Positions 8,048 through 16,447 of a stretch of 64,000 nt of DNA are shown piece by piece (position 1 is the stretch's first letter; each line of letters starts with the position of its first letter). The stretch covers positions 62,001 to 126,000 of IMG/VR virus record IMGVR_UViG_3300021389_000005; one strand, given 5' to 3'. Under the pieces are notes generated by a model, which worked only from the letters and a program-made list of their open reading frames with translations, was not told the DNA's origin and searched no databases. A program made the translations under genes and the position numbers. This stretch comes from a virus.

Positions 8048-9880
8048 ATGAACAAAGAAGATAAAGTAAATTACGGAGCGTCCTTAGGTTGGGAGCTAGG
8101 TGTAGATTTCCCAACATGGGGAAACACAGAGATATATGTTAAAACAATAAGCAAAGGATATTGTTACCAAGATGAAACACCTAAAGATGCATACTGGAGA
8201 GTTGCAACTACGATTGCTAAAAGATTAGGCAAACCTGAACTTGCATCGAAATTCTTTGATTATATATGGAAGGGTTGGTTAAATCTAGCCTCACCTGTGC
8301 TTTCAAATACTGGATTAGAAAGAGGTTTACCTATTTCATGTTTTGGTATTGATGTTGCGGATTCAATTCACGATATCGGTGCTAAAAACCTAGAGATGAT
8401 GCTACTTGCCAAACATGGCGGTGGTGTAGGTACAGGAATTAATCAAATTAGACCAGCGGGTGCAAAAATTACAGGAAACGGTACATCAGATGGAGTTGTA
8501 CCTTTTTGCAAAATATTTGACTCTACGATACTTGCCACTAATCAGGGTTCTGTTCGTAGAGGAGCAGCAAGTGTTAACATTGATATTGAACATCCTGATT
8601 TCTGGGAATGGTTAGAAATTAGAGAACCTAAGGGTGATGTCAACAGACAATCATTAAATTTACACCAATGTGCAGTAATACCAGATGGTTTTATGCAAAA
8701 AGTTGAAGCTGGTGATAAAGAGTCTCGCAAAAAGTGGGCTGCGCTCTTAAGGAAGCGTAGATCTACAGGAGAGCCATATATCATGTACAAAGGAAATGTC
8801 AATAGAGCAAATCCAGAGGCATACTCTAAGAATGGATTAAAAGTTTATATGACTAACATTTGTTCAGAAATAACATTACATACTGACGAGAATCACTCAT
8901 TTGTTTGTTGCCTTTCTTCTGTAAATTTAGCAAAGTATAATGAATGGAAAGATACTGATCTGATTTACACTGCAACTTGGTTTTTAGATGGCGTTATGGA
9001 AGAGTTTATCCAAAAGGCTAAATTTATGAGAGGCTTTGAAAACTCAATTAGATCTGCAGAAAAAGGTAGAGCTTTAGGGCTTGGTGTATTAGGATGGCAT
9101 ACATATTTACAAGAAAAGAACATTCCGTTTGATTCTTTATCAGCTCAATTCGAAACACGTAAAATCTTTTCACAATTAAAGATAGAATCTGAAAGAGCAT
9201 CAAGAGATCTAGCTACAGAATATGGCGAACCATTATGGTGTGTAGGAACTGGAATGAGAAATACTCACTTAAGAGCTATTGCTCCAACAGTAACTAATTC
9301 TAAACTTAGTGGAAATGTTTCTCCAGGTATTGAGCCATGGGCAGCAAATCTATTAACAGAACAAACAGCTAAAGGTACTTTCATTAGAAAGAATCCAACA
9401 TTAGAACAAGTTTTAGATACAATAGGTAAGAATACTAAATCAACATGGGATAAAATACTAGAAGATGGTGGATCAGTATTAGGATTACCATGGATTGAAG
9501 ATTACTTTGTCTCATCATTTTCAGATAACGAAGGAACTTCAGGTATTCAAAAGCCACTAACTAAAAAGCAATTAGAAAAACTACCAACATTAGAACAAGC
9601 TGATTATATTCCAATGTCTGATGTATTTAGAACCTTCAAAGAAATTAATCAATTAGATTTAGTAAGACAAGCAGGTATTAGACAACAATATGTTGATCAA
9701 GCTGCAAGTTTAAATCTAGCGTTTCCAAAAGAGGCAGAACCTAAATTTATTAATCAAGTACATTTAGAAGCATATAGAAAGGGTGTAAAAACACTTTACT
9801 ACATGAGAACAGAATCAGTACTTAGAGGAGATATCGCTGCGGCAGCTACAGATCCAGATTGTGCTGCATGTGATGGATAA
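8048..9880 (+). CDS. nrdA: ribonucleotide reductase class I, alpha subunit
   Basis: The catalytic subunit, 610 residues, shorter than E. coli NrdA (about 760). It appears to lack an N-terminal ATP-cone, so activity-site regulation by dATP is probably absent. Visible catalytic features are the redox Cys in LPISCFG, the NICSEI block with the active-site Asn, Cys and Glu, the partner Cys in FVCCLSS, the Tyr-Tyr radical relay in TLYYMRT, and a C-terminal CAAC pair for re-reduction. It is co-directional with nrdB. A long structured 3' region ending in a strong terminator follows. Confidence 0.93.
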   Translation: MNKEDKVNYGASLGWELGVDFPTWGNTEIYVKTISKGYCYQDETPKDAYWRVATTIAKRLGKPELASKFFDYIWKGWLNLASPVLSNTGLERGLPISCFGIDVADSIHDIGAKNLEMMLLAKHGGGVGTGINQIRPAGAKITGNGTSDGVVPFCKIFDSTILATNQGSVRRGAASVNIDIEHPDFWEWLEIREPKGDVNRQSLNLHQCAVIPDGFMQKVEAGDKESRKKWAALLRKRRSTGEPYIMYKGNVNRANPEAYSKNGLKVYMTNICSEITLHTDENHSFVCCLSSVNLAKYNEWKDTDLIYTATWFLDGVMEEFIQKAKFMRGFENSIRSAEKGRALGLGVLGWHTYLQEKNIPFDSLSAQFETRKIFSQLKIESERASRDLATEYGEPLWCVGTGMRNTHLRAIAPTVTNSKLSGNVSPGIEPWAANLLTEQTAKGTFIRKNPTLEQVLDTIGKNTKSTWDKILEDGGSVLGLPWIEDYFVSSFSDNEGTSGIQKPLTKKQLEKLPTLEQADYIPMSDVFRTFKEINQLDLVRQAGIRQQYVDQAASLNLAFPKEAEPKFINQVHLEAYRKGVKTLYYMRTESVLRGDIAAAATDPDCAACDG

Positions 9881-9885
9881 AAAAT

Positions 9886-9973
9886 AAAGGTGTGGTTAAA
9901 TCCACGCTTTAGGACCGGGATAGTTCTCGGAACGAGGCCAGACGTATCGCTACTGTCTGGCCTCACTTTTTTA
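9886..9973 (+). terminator. structured nrdA 3' region with strong terminator
   Basis: Three consecutive hairpins follow nrdA. The first is GTGTGG/CCACGC around 9892-9908, the second CCGGGA/TCTCGG around 9915-9930, and the third a perfect 10-bp stem GAGGCCAGAC (9934-9943) with GTCTGGCCTC (9955-9964), followed by a T6 run. The last is a clear intrinsic terminator. The first two could form a stable RNA element. Confidence 0.85.
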
Positions 9974-10022
9974 GCACCAATTATCATATTAACAATTTAA
10001 GGTTAATAAAATTAGATAAAAT

Positions 10023-10052
10023 GTGAAACCTTTTTTATTTAATGGGTATAAT
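10023..10052 (+). promoter_or_regulatory. class B promoter (GAAAC - 22 - TATAAT)
   Basis: GAAACC at 10025 and TATAAT at 10047, with a 22-nt start-to-start distance shared with four other sites in the window (23 at a fifth). It would drive the small ORF at 10073 and the barrel protein gene at 10196. The 315 bp between nrdA and 10196 hold the terminator, this promoter and the 30-codon ORF. Confidence 0.65.
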
Positions 10053-10072
10053 AGTCCAATTAACAAAGAAAA

Positions 10073-10165
10073 ATGAACACAATTTCATTATACTTATTAA
10101 CAAAGTCTGCTAAAAATTACAGCAGCACGTCTATTTTTACTCCTAGAACTGTTATCACAGACTAA
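10073..10165 (+). CDS. possible small peptide (30 aa)
   Basis: ATG at 10073 lies 21 bp after a class B TATAAT and is preceded by an A-rich tract like the starts of neighbouring genes. The peptide MNTISLYLLT... is Ser/Thr-rich, with no recognisable domain. It ends 30 bp before the barrel protein gene. It could be a leader peptide or a chance ORF. Confidence 0.3.
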   Translation: MNTISLYLLTKSAKNYSSTSIFTPRTVITD

Positions 10166-10195
10166 TAGACTTATTTTAACCAAAACAATTTTAAT

Positions 10196-10612
10196 ATGAA
10201 AAATTTTATTTTAACATTAGCCCTTGCGGCTTTAACGACATTCGGTGCTAATGCACAGAATACAAAAGGTGACTGGTACGTAGGTACTGGCGATATTGCT
10301 AACACGGCTTGGACTGAACTATCAATCCAACCAACAATCGGATATGCATTCTCTGACAACTATATGGTTGGAATGAGTGTTGCACAGGCTGATTCAACTG
10401 AAGACATGGTCTTAGGTCTAGAAGGAAGATATTTCCACAAAGGATTCTTTGGATATGTAGCACTAAACGATTTTGATTTTGATCAACTTCAATTAGGTGT
10501 AGGTAAAATGTTCGCGTTCCATAAAGGATCTATGTTTGTAGATCCAAAGATCGTTTACGATTTAGGAATGGAAACAACGAACCTTCAAATCGGATTTGGT
10601 TTAAAGTTCTAA
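10196..10612 (+). CDS. exported outer-membrane beta-barrel-like protein (138 aa)
   Basis: A signal peptide (MKNFILTLALAALTTFGANAQ) with a signal-peptidase I site after ANA is followed by about 118 residues of alternating strands. These include WYVGTGDI, IQPTIGYAFSDNYMVGMS, LGLEGRYF, GYVALNDF and LQLGVGKMF, and the protein ends in aromatic KF. This is the look of a small Bacteroidota outer-membrane barrel. It is flanked by its own class B promoter and a strong terminator, so it is a self-contained transcription unit (moron-like) inserted between nrdA and the clamp gene. A role in altering the host surface, such as superinfection exclusion, is speculative. Confidence 0.65.
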   Translation: MKNFILTLALAALTTFGANAQNTKGDWYVGTGDIANTAWTELSIQPTIGYAFSDNYMVGMSVAQADSTEDMVLGLEGRYFHKGFFGYVALNDFDFDQLQLGVGKMFAFHKGSMFVDPKIVYDLGMETTNLQIGFGLKF

Positions 10613-10637
10613 ACTAAAACTGATTTGGTTAAAAGTT

Positions 10638-10670
10638 AAGCCCAAGTTTCTAGGATCTTGGGCTTTTTTT
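10638..10670 (+). terminator. intrinsic terminator
   Basis: Stem AAGCCCAAG (10638-10646) with CTTGGGCTT (10657-10665) and a T run to 10670. It ends the barrel-protein unit immediately before the gp45 promoter. Confidence 0.9.
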
Positions 10671-10700
10671 ATGAAACCTTTCGAAGCAATTCTATATAAT
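10671..10700 (+). promoter_or_regulatory. class B promoter for gp45
   Basis: GAAACC at 10673 and TATAAT at 10695, 22 nt start to start, directly after a terminator and 35 nt before the clamp start codon. Confidence 0.7.
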
Positions 10701-10729
10701 AATAAATCATTATCAAAAAACAAATAATT

Positions 10730-11473
10730 ATGAAACTTAAATTAGATCGTATTGACCAGCATGCTTTAACAGCATTCATCAACCGAGTAAAGCCAATTGA
10801 TTCTTTCATCTATATGAAAATTGCAGATGGAACAATTAATTCAACAGTTTATCTTCCACAAAGAGATGCAGTAAAACATCATTCTGTAGAAGCTAGCACC
10901 ATTTTTCAAGTAGAAGCATGGCCAGAAACTGACAAAGAAATGAAAATTGCATTCTTTGAGGGAAACAAAGTTATTGAAGCTATTAAGCACTTCGATGCAG
11001 ACGCAATTAAAGGTGAAATTGAATTCATCGAAAACGACAACGAATTAGTAGCAGCTTCGCTACGTATTTTTAATGACGAACTAGAAATTACTCTAGCTTG
11101 TTCAGAACCATCACTTGGCTTTAAAGATCTTACTCAAGAGCAAATTGATGTAATCTTTGCAAAAGAAGATAGTAAGTTTGACTTTAGCTTTGACACTCAC
11201 ATGATTGGTAAAGTTAAAAACTTATTTTCACTTGACAAAGACGAAACATTTAGTATTAAATCTGATGTTTCAGGTGTAAGTGTAAGTGGTAAATCATTTA
11301 GTGTTGTTATCAATCCAGATACAAGCGGAAATGGTGAAGTTACAGTATACAAAAAATACTTAAGCTTGCTTGACAAAGATGAACAAACAGTATATGTTTC
11401 AGGGTCAAAAGTTGTATTCAACTCAAATGACACAAACACATTACTAACAGTTTCAACTTGTCAAACAGCATAG
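10730..11473 (+). CDS. 45: sliding clamp, DNA polymerase accessory protein gp45-like
   Basis: A 247-residue protein, close to T4 gp45 (228). Its composition fits a clamp: acidic overall, with repeated beta-alpha-beta units and FSIKSDVSGVSVSGKSFSVVI strands in the second domain. The N-terminal domain (about 1-120) and C-terminal domain (about 125-247) look pseudo-duplicated. It lies one base upstream of the second polymerase fragment, echoing T4's clustering of clamp and polymerase. The clamp should tether the polymerase and, in late transcription, interact with gp55-type sigma. The call combines size, context and sequence impression; no catalytic motif can prove it. Confidence 0.7.
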   Translation: MKLKLDRIDQHALTAFINRVKPIDSFIYMKIADGTINSTVYLPQRDAVKHHSVEASTIFQVEAWPETDKEMKIAFFEGNKVIEAIKHFDADAIKGEIEFIENDNELVAASLRIFNDELEITLACSEPSLGFKDLTQEQIDVIFAKEDSKFDFSFDTHMIGKVKNLFSLDKDETFSIKSDVSGVSVSGKSFSVVINPDTSGNGEVTVYKKYLSLLDKDEQTVYVSGSKVVFNSNDTNTLLTVSTCQTA

Positions 11474-11474
11474 T

Positions 11475-12683
11475 ATGAATATCGAAGAGCTAGAAAATAA
11501 ATCTATCGAGGAATTAAATGATAATGAGGCGAAGCTGCTTGTAGATCACTACAAGCAGCTTTCAGCCAAATACACTGCATATGAACAAGCAGTTAAGTTA
11601 ACACTAAACTCGATCTACGGAGCCTTCGGTAATAAGTGGTTCCACTTTTTTAATATTGACATTGCCGAGTCAATTACAAAACAAGGTAAAAACGCAATTC
11701 TTTATTCAGAAACTATTCTCAACAAATATGTTAATGAGTTTTGGCACAAAGATGCTGCAGTACATTCTCACTTTGGAATTAAAGTAAAAGGTAAAATAGA
11801 AAAGCCAGCAGTAATTTATATTGATACAGATTCATGTTATGTACAGTTTCAAGATTTATATGAATCTATAATTTGGCCAGAAGAAACAGAGAAAATGGAA
11901 ATCGATGTGTTTATTTTAGCACTTTATGGTTTCAGACTTAGAGATTACATTACTAAGTGTATGGAGAAATATGCAGATAAAAGAAACTCAGATAATTATT
12001 TGATGTTTGAATTAGAAGCGCTTGCATATAATGGTATTTGGATGTCTAAGAAAAAGTATATTCAGAACATTGCATGGGATGATAAATTAGAAACCACAGA
12101 CAGGCATACTTCATTAAAGAAAATTAAAACAATTGGTTTTGATACTATTCAATCATCTACGCCTAAATTTGCAAGAGAGAAACTAGTTGAAGCTCTTAAA
12201 ATTATATTTAAAAGTAGAGTAACTCCAACAGCAGAAGATCTTCAAACATTAGTTGTTTTCATGAAAGAAACAAAAAAGCAATTTAAACTTGCAGATATTG
12301 ACGAGATTTCTTTTAATAGAAGGACTAACAATATTGACAAATATATTGTTGATGATCAGAAAGAATTTCAAATAGGTCTAAAATGTCCAGCAAACGTTAA
12401 AGCAGCCGGATATTACAATTACTTATTGAATAACAATAAAAAATATAAAAACAAATATAAGGTTATCGGTAACGGTGAAAAACTAAAGATCTACAATTGT
12501 AAATCACCAATATCTGAAGTATATGCATATATGCCAGGAGATCATCCTTATGAAATTGCACCAGAAATTGATTACGATACTCAATTTGAAAAAGCAATGA
12601 TCGATCCTCTTAATAGAGTATTAACAGCGATTGGTCTACAAACACTAGATACTAACCTAATTTACGCATCGTCGTTATTTTAA
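11475..12683 (+). CDS. 43B: DNA polymerase family B, C-terminal half (fingers, palm motifs B and C, thumb)
   Basis: A 402-residue fragment. Motif B KLTLNSIYGAFGN is near residues 40-52, and motif C YIDTDS, with the two catalytic Asp, is near 115. A thumb region follows, and the C-terminus SSLF resembles the clamp-binding tail of T4 gp43. The first about 30 residues form a charged helix that would rebuild the fingers with the C-terminal helix of the fragment at 5459-6862. It starts one base after the clamp gene stop. Motif A and the exonuclease are absent, so this product cannot work alone. Confidence 0.9.
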   Translation: MNIEELENKSIEELNDNEAKLLVDHYKQLSAKYTAYEQAVKLTLNSIYGAFGNKWFHFFNIDIAESITKQGKNAILYSETILNKYVNEFWHKDAAVHSHFGIKVKGKIEKPAVIYIDTDSCYVQFQDLYESIIWPEETEKMEIDVFILALYGFRLRDYITKCMEKYADKRNSDNYLMFELEALAYNGIWMSKKKYIQNIAWDDKLETTDRHTSLKKIKTIGFDTIQSSTPKFAREKLVEALKIIFKSRVTPTAEDLQTLVVFMKETKKQFKLADIDEISFNRRTNNIDKYIVDDQKEFQIGLKCPANVKAAGYYNYLLNNNKKYKNKYKVIGNGEKLKIYNCKSPISEVYAYMPGDHPYEIAPEIDYDTQFEKAMIDPLNRVLTAIGLQTLDTNLIYASSLF

Positions 12684-12694
12684 AAAGAATTATT

Positions 12695-12853
12695 ATGACA
12701 CCAACATTTTACGAAACTATTTTGAGTTTAACAAAGCAAACACCAAATGACATGGAACTGGGTAATGCTCTTAGAAGATTAATTTGGAAGATAGAAACAG
12801 CAGAAGCTGCAGATCCAAACCAATTAACAATAAAATTTCCACAAGACAAATAA
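12695..12853 (+). CDS. small hypothetical protein (52 aa)
   Basis: An ATG in an A/T-rich start context 11 bp after the polymerase fragment opens an ORF that ends one base before the next start at 12855. The protein is helical with a hydrophobic face (LGNALRRLIWKIE). No family is recognised. It is called because of its tight packing in the replication operon. Confidence 0.55.
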   Translation: MTPTFYETILSLTKQTPNDMELGNALRRLIWKIETAEAADPNQLTIKFPQDK

Positions 12854-12854
12854 C

Positions 12855-13064
12855 ATGCACGTAGAATTAACAGATAGGCAAAAAGAATACGTCGAACAAT
12901 ATCAATTTATTCTTAATAGACTTGGCCAAATACAAGAGGATCTTGCTGAATTGGGAAAAGAATCATCTAGTCTTATAACAAGATTGCAAGAAATAAGAGA
13001 CGCTGAATCTGTAGAATTTCCAAACTCAAATTTAATAGAAACTCTTAAAGAAGCCGACGAATAA
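12855..13064 (+). CDS. small coiled-coil protein (69 aa)
   Basis: Highly charged helical sequence; residues 5-50 show heptad-like spacing (QYQFILNRLGQIQEDLAELG). It follows the previous small ORF by one base, and its last codons form part of the terminator stem. No function is recognised. Confidence 0.6.
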   Translation: MHVELTDRQKEYVEQYQFILNRLGQIQEDLAELGKESSSLITRLQEIRDAESVEFPNSNLIETLKEADE

Positions 13065-13077
13065 GTCGGTTTTTTTA
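13052..13077 (+). terminator. intrinsic terminator overlapping a stop codon
   Basis: Stem AGCCGAC (13052-13058) with GTCGGTT (13065-13071), including one G-T pair, followed by a T8 run. It ends the polymerase-B operon. Confidence 0.8.
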
Positions 13078-13079
13078 TT

Positions 13080-13109
13080 TAGAAACAAAATAGGTTATTG
13101 TGATATAAC
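13080..13109 (+). promoter_or_regulatory. class B promoter for uvsX
   Basis: GAAACA at 13082 and TATAAC at 13104, again 22 nt start to start, 28 nt before the uvsX start and directly after a terminator. Confidence 0.6.
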
Positions 13110-13131
13110 CTTAAACAAAAAGTATAATTAC

Positions 13132-14241
13132 ATGGCAAAGAAAGATTTTAGTTTTGAAGACATAAACTCAGAGTTAAAGACATTAAATCCAATGGGATCA
13201 ATTATGGCTGACTCTACATTTAGTGAAGTTACAGAATGGATAGACACTGGTAACTATCACTTAAACGCATGTGTTAGTGGTTCACTATTCGGTGGATGGC
13301 CTAACAGTAGAACATGTTCAATAGCAGGACCATCAGGAACAGGTAAAACATTCTTAGTGTTGAATTCTGTTAGAAAGGCAATCGAAATGGGGTATAATGT
13401 AATATACTTTGATTCTGAAGCAGCTGTTGATAAAGATCAGATGGAAAAGTTTGGAATTGACGTAACAAAAGTTAATTACCAGCCAATTAACACTGTTCAA
13501 GAATTTAGAACATCAGTTACTACACTTACTAGCAAAATGCAAGAAGTAAAACGTAATGGTGGAAAAACACCAAAGATCATGATGATTCTTGATTCTGCAG
13601 GTAACTTGGCAACACAAAAAGAAATTGACGATGCAAGATCAGGATCTGAGAAAGCAGATATGACCAGATCTAAGGTTTTAAAATCTATTTTTAGAATCAT
13701 CATGACACCATTGGCAGATCTTAAGATACCTTTTATTTTTACTAATCACACATATCAGACTCAAGACTTTATCTCAAGACAAGTCGCTGGTGGTGGAACT
13801 GGACCAGAATATGCAGCATCTATTGTTTTATATCTAGGAAAGGCACAGCTTAAAGAATCTAGTGGTGAAAAAGCAGGTATTATAGTAACAGCAAAACCTA
13901 ACAAAAACAGATTCGCAAAGCCACACAATATTAAATTCCATTTACATTTTACTGAAGGTATGAATGCATATGTCGGACTAGAACAATATATTGATTGGGA
14001 AGATATAGGTATTACTAAAGGTGTAATTGAAAAGGGTGAGAAGATCCCTAAGGCAACTTCAAGAAATTGGATCTGTAAGCATTTGGACAAAACAGTGCCT
14101 AACAAAGAATTCTTTTCAGAAAAAGTATTTACTCAAGAAGTCTTAGAGAAAATTGAAGAAAAGATTAAACACGTATTTAATTACAACACTGAAGAAAGAG
14201 AAATAGATTTAGATTCAATATTAGAAGAAGATGCAAATTAA
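13132..14241 (+). CDS. uvsX: UvsX, RecA-like recombinase
   Basis: A strand-exchange protein for recombination-dependent replication. Walker A GPSGTGKT is near residues 65-72, Walker B IMMILDSAGN near 149, and FIFTNHTYQTQ and GGGTGPEYAASIV correspond to the L2/C-terminal core blocks of RecA/UvsX. The length of 369 residues compares with 391 for T4. The acidic C-terminus ends LDSILEEDAN. It is the first gene of an operon with its own promoter; the following ORF starts 11 bp before its stop codon. Confidence 0.92.
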   Translation: MAKKDFSFEDINSELKTLNPMGSIMADSTFSEVTEWIDTGNYHLNACVSGSLFGGWPNSRTCSIAGPSGTGKTFLVLNSVRKAIEMGYNVIYFDSEAAVDKDQMEKFGIDVTKVNYQPINTVQEFRTSVTTLTSKMQEVKRNGGKTPKIMMILDSAGNLATQKEIDDARSGSEKADMTRSKVLKSIFRIIMTPLADLKIPFIFTNHTYQTQDFISRQVAGGGTGPEYAASIVLYLGKAQLKESSGEKAGIIVTAKPNKNRFAKPHNIKFHLHFTEGMNAYVGLEQYIDWEDIGITKGVIEKGEKIPKATSRNWICKHLDKTVPNKEFFSEKVFTQEVLEKIEEKIKHVFNYNTEEREIDLDSILEEDAN

Positions 14242-14530
14242 CCAGGATAATCTACCCATAAAATACATTATGGGCATTGAAAAAGATTTACCTGAATATC
14301 CAACCGGCTTCGATATACTTTACAAAGAGATTCAATTGTGTGTTAGAATGCCAGATAGACATAAAGGCAACTTTACACTACATGCTCTAAAAACCTATAG
14401 GTTCCAAGAAACAGAAGAGTCTAAATTATTAGATTCTATAAATGATCTAATAAACTTAGGTATAGTAGAAACAGTAAACACTGAGAAAGGTAAACTTTCT
14501 TGGAAAATAATTCAAAATCCATTCCAATGA
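14231..14530 (+). CDS. hypothetical protein (99 aa) between uvsX and the oxygenase
   Basis: Overlaps the end of uvsX by 11 bp and the next gene by 4 bp (ATGA), so it is translationally coupled on both sides. The C-terminal half (ESKLLDSINDLINLGIVETV...KLSWKII) looks like a small winged-helix unit. T4 uvsX neighbours do not include an obvious homologue. Function unknown; a DNA-binding accessory role is only a suggestion. Confidence 0.6.
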   Translation: MQINQDNLPIKYIMGIEKDLPEYPTGFDILYKEIQLCVRMPDRHKGNFTLHALKTYRFQETEESKLLDSINDLINLGIVETVNTEKGKLSWKIIQNPFQ

Positions 14531-15111
14531 TAGCAGTATTTGATAATTTTATAAAAGATGAATCTCTTTTAGCAGAGATAAGATCCAACATACCATATTT
14601 ATTTAATGATCCAGGTGTATACAAGTGGTATGACGGATGGTTTAATAATTCTCCTGCAAATAATACTGCAAAGAAAATAATTAAACAGATATGGGCCGAT
14701 AATTGTCCAATAACTGAAACATTCAATATTTCAGGTTTTGAATATTGGACCGGAATTCAAGAAGCTAAAGGAATGAGCGATGAATGGGAAGATAATTTAG
14801 AAATGCATTTTGATAAAGATGAAGCTTGGTTTGAAAAAACAGGAGAAGTAAAAGCACCCATAATAGGTTCTATTTATTATCCAGACCAAGAAGAATTTGA
14901 AGGAGGCATGCTAGAAATTTATACTAATGGTGAAGAGAATCCGCCTGAAATTGTTTACGCAAAACCAAATAGATTAATAATATTCAACGCAGGAAAAGAT
15001 GTACATAGGGTTACAGTTGTTACAAAAGGCCAAAGGCTGGCAATTGCCATAAATTTATGGGAAGAAATACCTTATAGTAAACAAATCGGTAGGTTTAACA
15101 TAGAAGGATAA
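14527..15111 (+). CDS. 2-oxoglutarate/Fe(II)-dependent oxygenase (prolyl-4-hydroxylase-like)
   Basis: A double-stranded beta-helix oxygenase by motif. HFDKDE near residue 93 (the HxD iron ligands) is followed by GSIYYPDQEEFEGGMLEIY, then the distal His in DVHRV near 157, with Arg in KGQRLAIAINLW as the 2-oxoglutarate ligand. All three iron ligands are present. I prefer the ATG at 14527, which overlaps the upstream stop as ATGA, to the ATG at 14500. It sits in the recombination operon between uvsX and the helicase. The substrate could be a protein side chain or a nucleobase; the P4H-like spacing favours protein, and the modification-like cassette at 0.9-5.4 kb keeps DNA possible. Confidence 0.75.
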   Translation: MIAVFDNFIKDESLLAEIRSNIPYLFNDPGVYKWYDGWFNNSPANNTAKKIIKQIWADNCPITETFNISGFEYWTGIQEAKGMSDEWEDNLEMHFDKDEAWFEKTGEVKAPIIGSIYYPDQEEFEGGMLEIYTNGEENPPEIVYAKPNRLIIFNAGKDVHRVTVVTKGQRLAIAINLWEEIPYSKQIGRFNIEG

Positions 15112-15121
15112 ACAATAATAT

Positions 15122-16438
15122 ATGCAATTCGGTCAAGATTTTGAAAAAATATTCTTTAGGTTATCTTTAGTAAAGCCTAAATACTTACAAGCTATTAATA
15201 AAGGCTTTTATACATCTGAAGAGATAGATCTATTAAGTTATTTGTCTAATAAGTTTTATGATAAATTTCATGAGACTCCAAGTAAAGATCAATTATGGCT
15301 ATTAATAGGCAGACATCCAAGAGCTAAAGAAAAAATTAATGAAGATTTACTAGATTTAGTTTTTAAAACAGATCTTGATCAATACGATGAAGAATGGTTA
15401 ACTACTACAGCTGAATCTTGGATCAAATGGCGCACATTTGACACTACACTAATAGATACTATAGAATTTATTAAGACTACTAAGGTAACACCTGAGAACG
15501 CAGATACTGTGATCCAAAAGGTTAAAAGTCTTATTAATGATAGAAACAATATATCATTCAACTCTGATCTTGGTCTAGATTTCTTTGATGTTGATGCACA
15601 TGATCAAAAAGAAACAGAAAAGGTAAGCTCAGGATATAACTTTATAGATAGAATGCTAGGAGGTGGATATGATAAGGGAGGTAATCTTATTGTATATGCA
15701 GGTGAACAAAACATCGGTAAGTCAATATACTTGGCAAACGATGCAGCTAACTTTGTAAAAATGGGAACCAATACTGTAGTAATTACCGCAGAAATGGCTG
15801 CACATAAATTTGTAAAAAGAATTGGATCAAATTTACTTAGTGTTAATATCAGTGAATATCCAGAAAAAGCAAAGAATAAAGATCACATTAAAAGAAGATT
15901 AGAAACCGTTGGTGATGGATTTACACCACCTGGACAATTATTCATTAAGCAAATGCCAACATCTCAGGCTACAGTATTAGATATTGAAGCATATGTTAGT
16001 CAAATTGAAGAAGAGCGTCAAATAAAAGTTGGTGCAGTAGTAATTGATTATATCAATATTCTTGCCAATTATAGAAATCTAAATACTGAAAATACTTATA
16101 TGAAGATCAAGCAGATTGCAGAAGATCTTAGAGCTATGGGTATTAGAAATGATTGGTTAATAGTTACTGCAACGCAGATAAACAGAAATGGCTATAACTC
16201 ATCAGATATTACAATGACAGATATTGCAGAATCAGCTGGACTTTCTCATACAGCAGATATAATGTTTGGTATTATTCAAGATGATTTAATGAGAGCAAAT
16301 TCAGAGTATTGGCTAAAGGTCTTAAAGATCAGAGATGGTGAAGGTAAGGGTACCAAATGTAAATTGAATATTAATTGGAATTACATGAGGCTTATTGAGA
16401 CAGATGACATTACTAATTCAAATTTACACGGAATATAA
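15122..16438 (+). CDS. 41: replicative DNA helicase, gp41/DnaB-like
   Basis: A 438-residue RecA-fold hexameric helicase. An N-terminal helical domain of about 165 residues precedes the ATPase core. Walker A GEQNIGKS is near residues 194-201, the H1a-like ITAEMA follows, Walker B reads AVVIDYINIL near 305, and motif H3 ATQINRNGY with SAGLSHTADIM comes after. The length is close to T4 gp41 (475). It lies between the oxygenase and a small gene in the same operon as uvsX and gp46/47. No gp61-type primase gene is visible in this window. Confidence 0.9.
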   Translation: MQFGQDFEKIFFRLSLVKPKYLQAINKGFYTSEEIDLLSYLSNKFYDKFHETPSKDQLWLLIGRHPRAKEKINEDLLDLVFKTDLDQYDEEWLTTTAESWIKWRTFDTTLIDTIEFIKTTKVTPENADTVIQKVKSLINDRNNISFNSDLGLDFFDVDAHDQKETEKVSSGYNFIDRMLGGGYDKGGNLIVYAGEQNIGKSIYLANDAANFVKMGTNTVVITAEMAAHKFVKRIGSNLLSVNISEYPEKAKNKDHIKRRLETVGDGFTPPGQLFIKQMPTSQATVLDIEAYVSQIEEERQIKVGAVVIDYINILANYRNLNTENTYMKIKQIAEDLRAMGIRNDWLIVTATQINRNGYNSSDITMTDIAESAGLSHTADIMFGIIQDDLMRANSEYWLKVLKIRDGEGKGTKCKLNINWNYMRLIETDDITNSNLHGI

Positions 16439-16447
16439 AAAACAACT

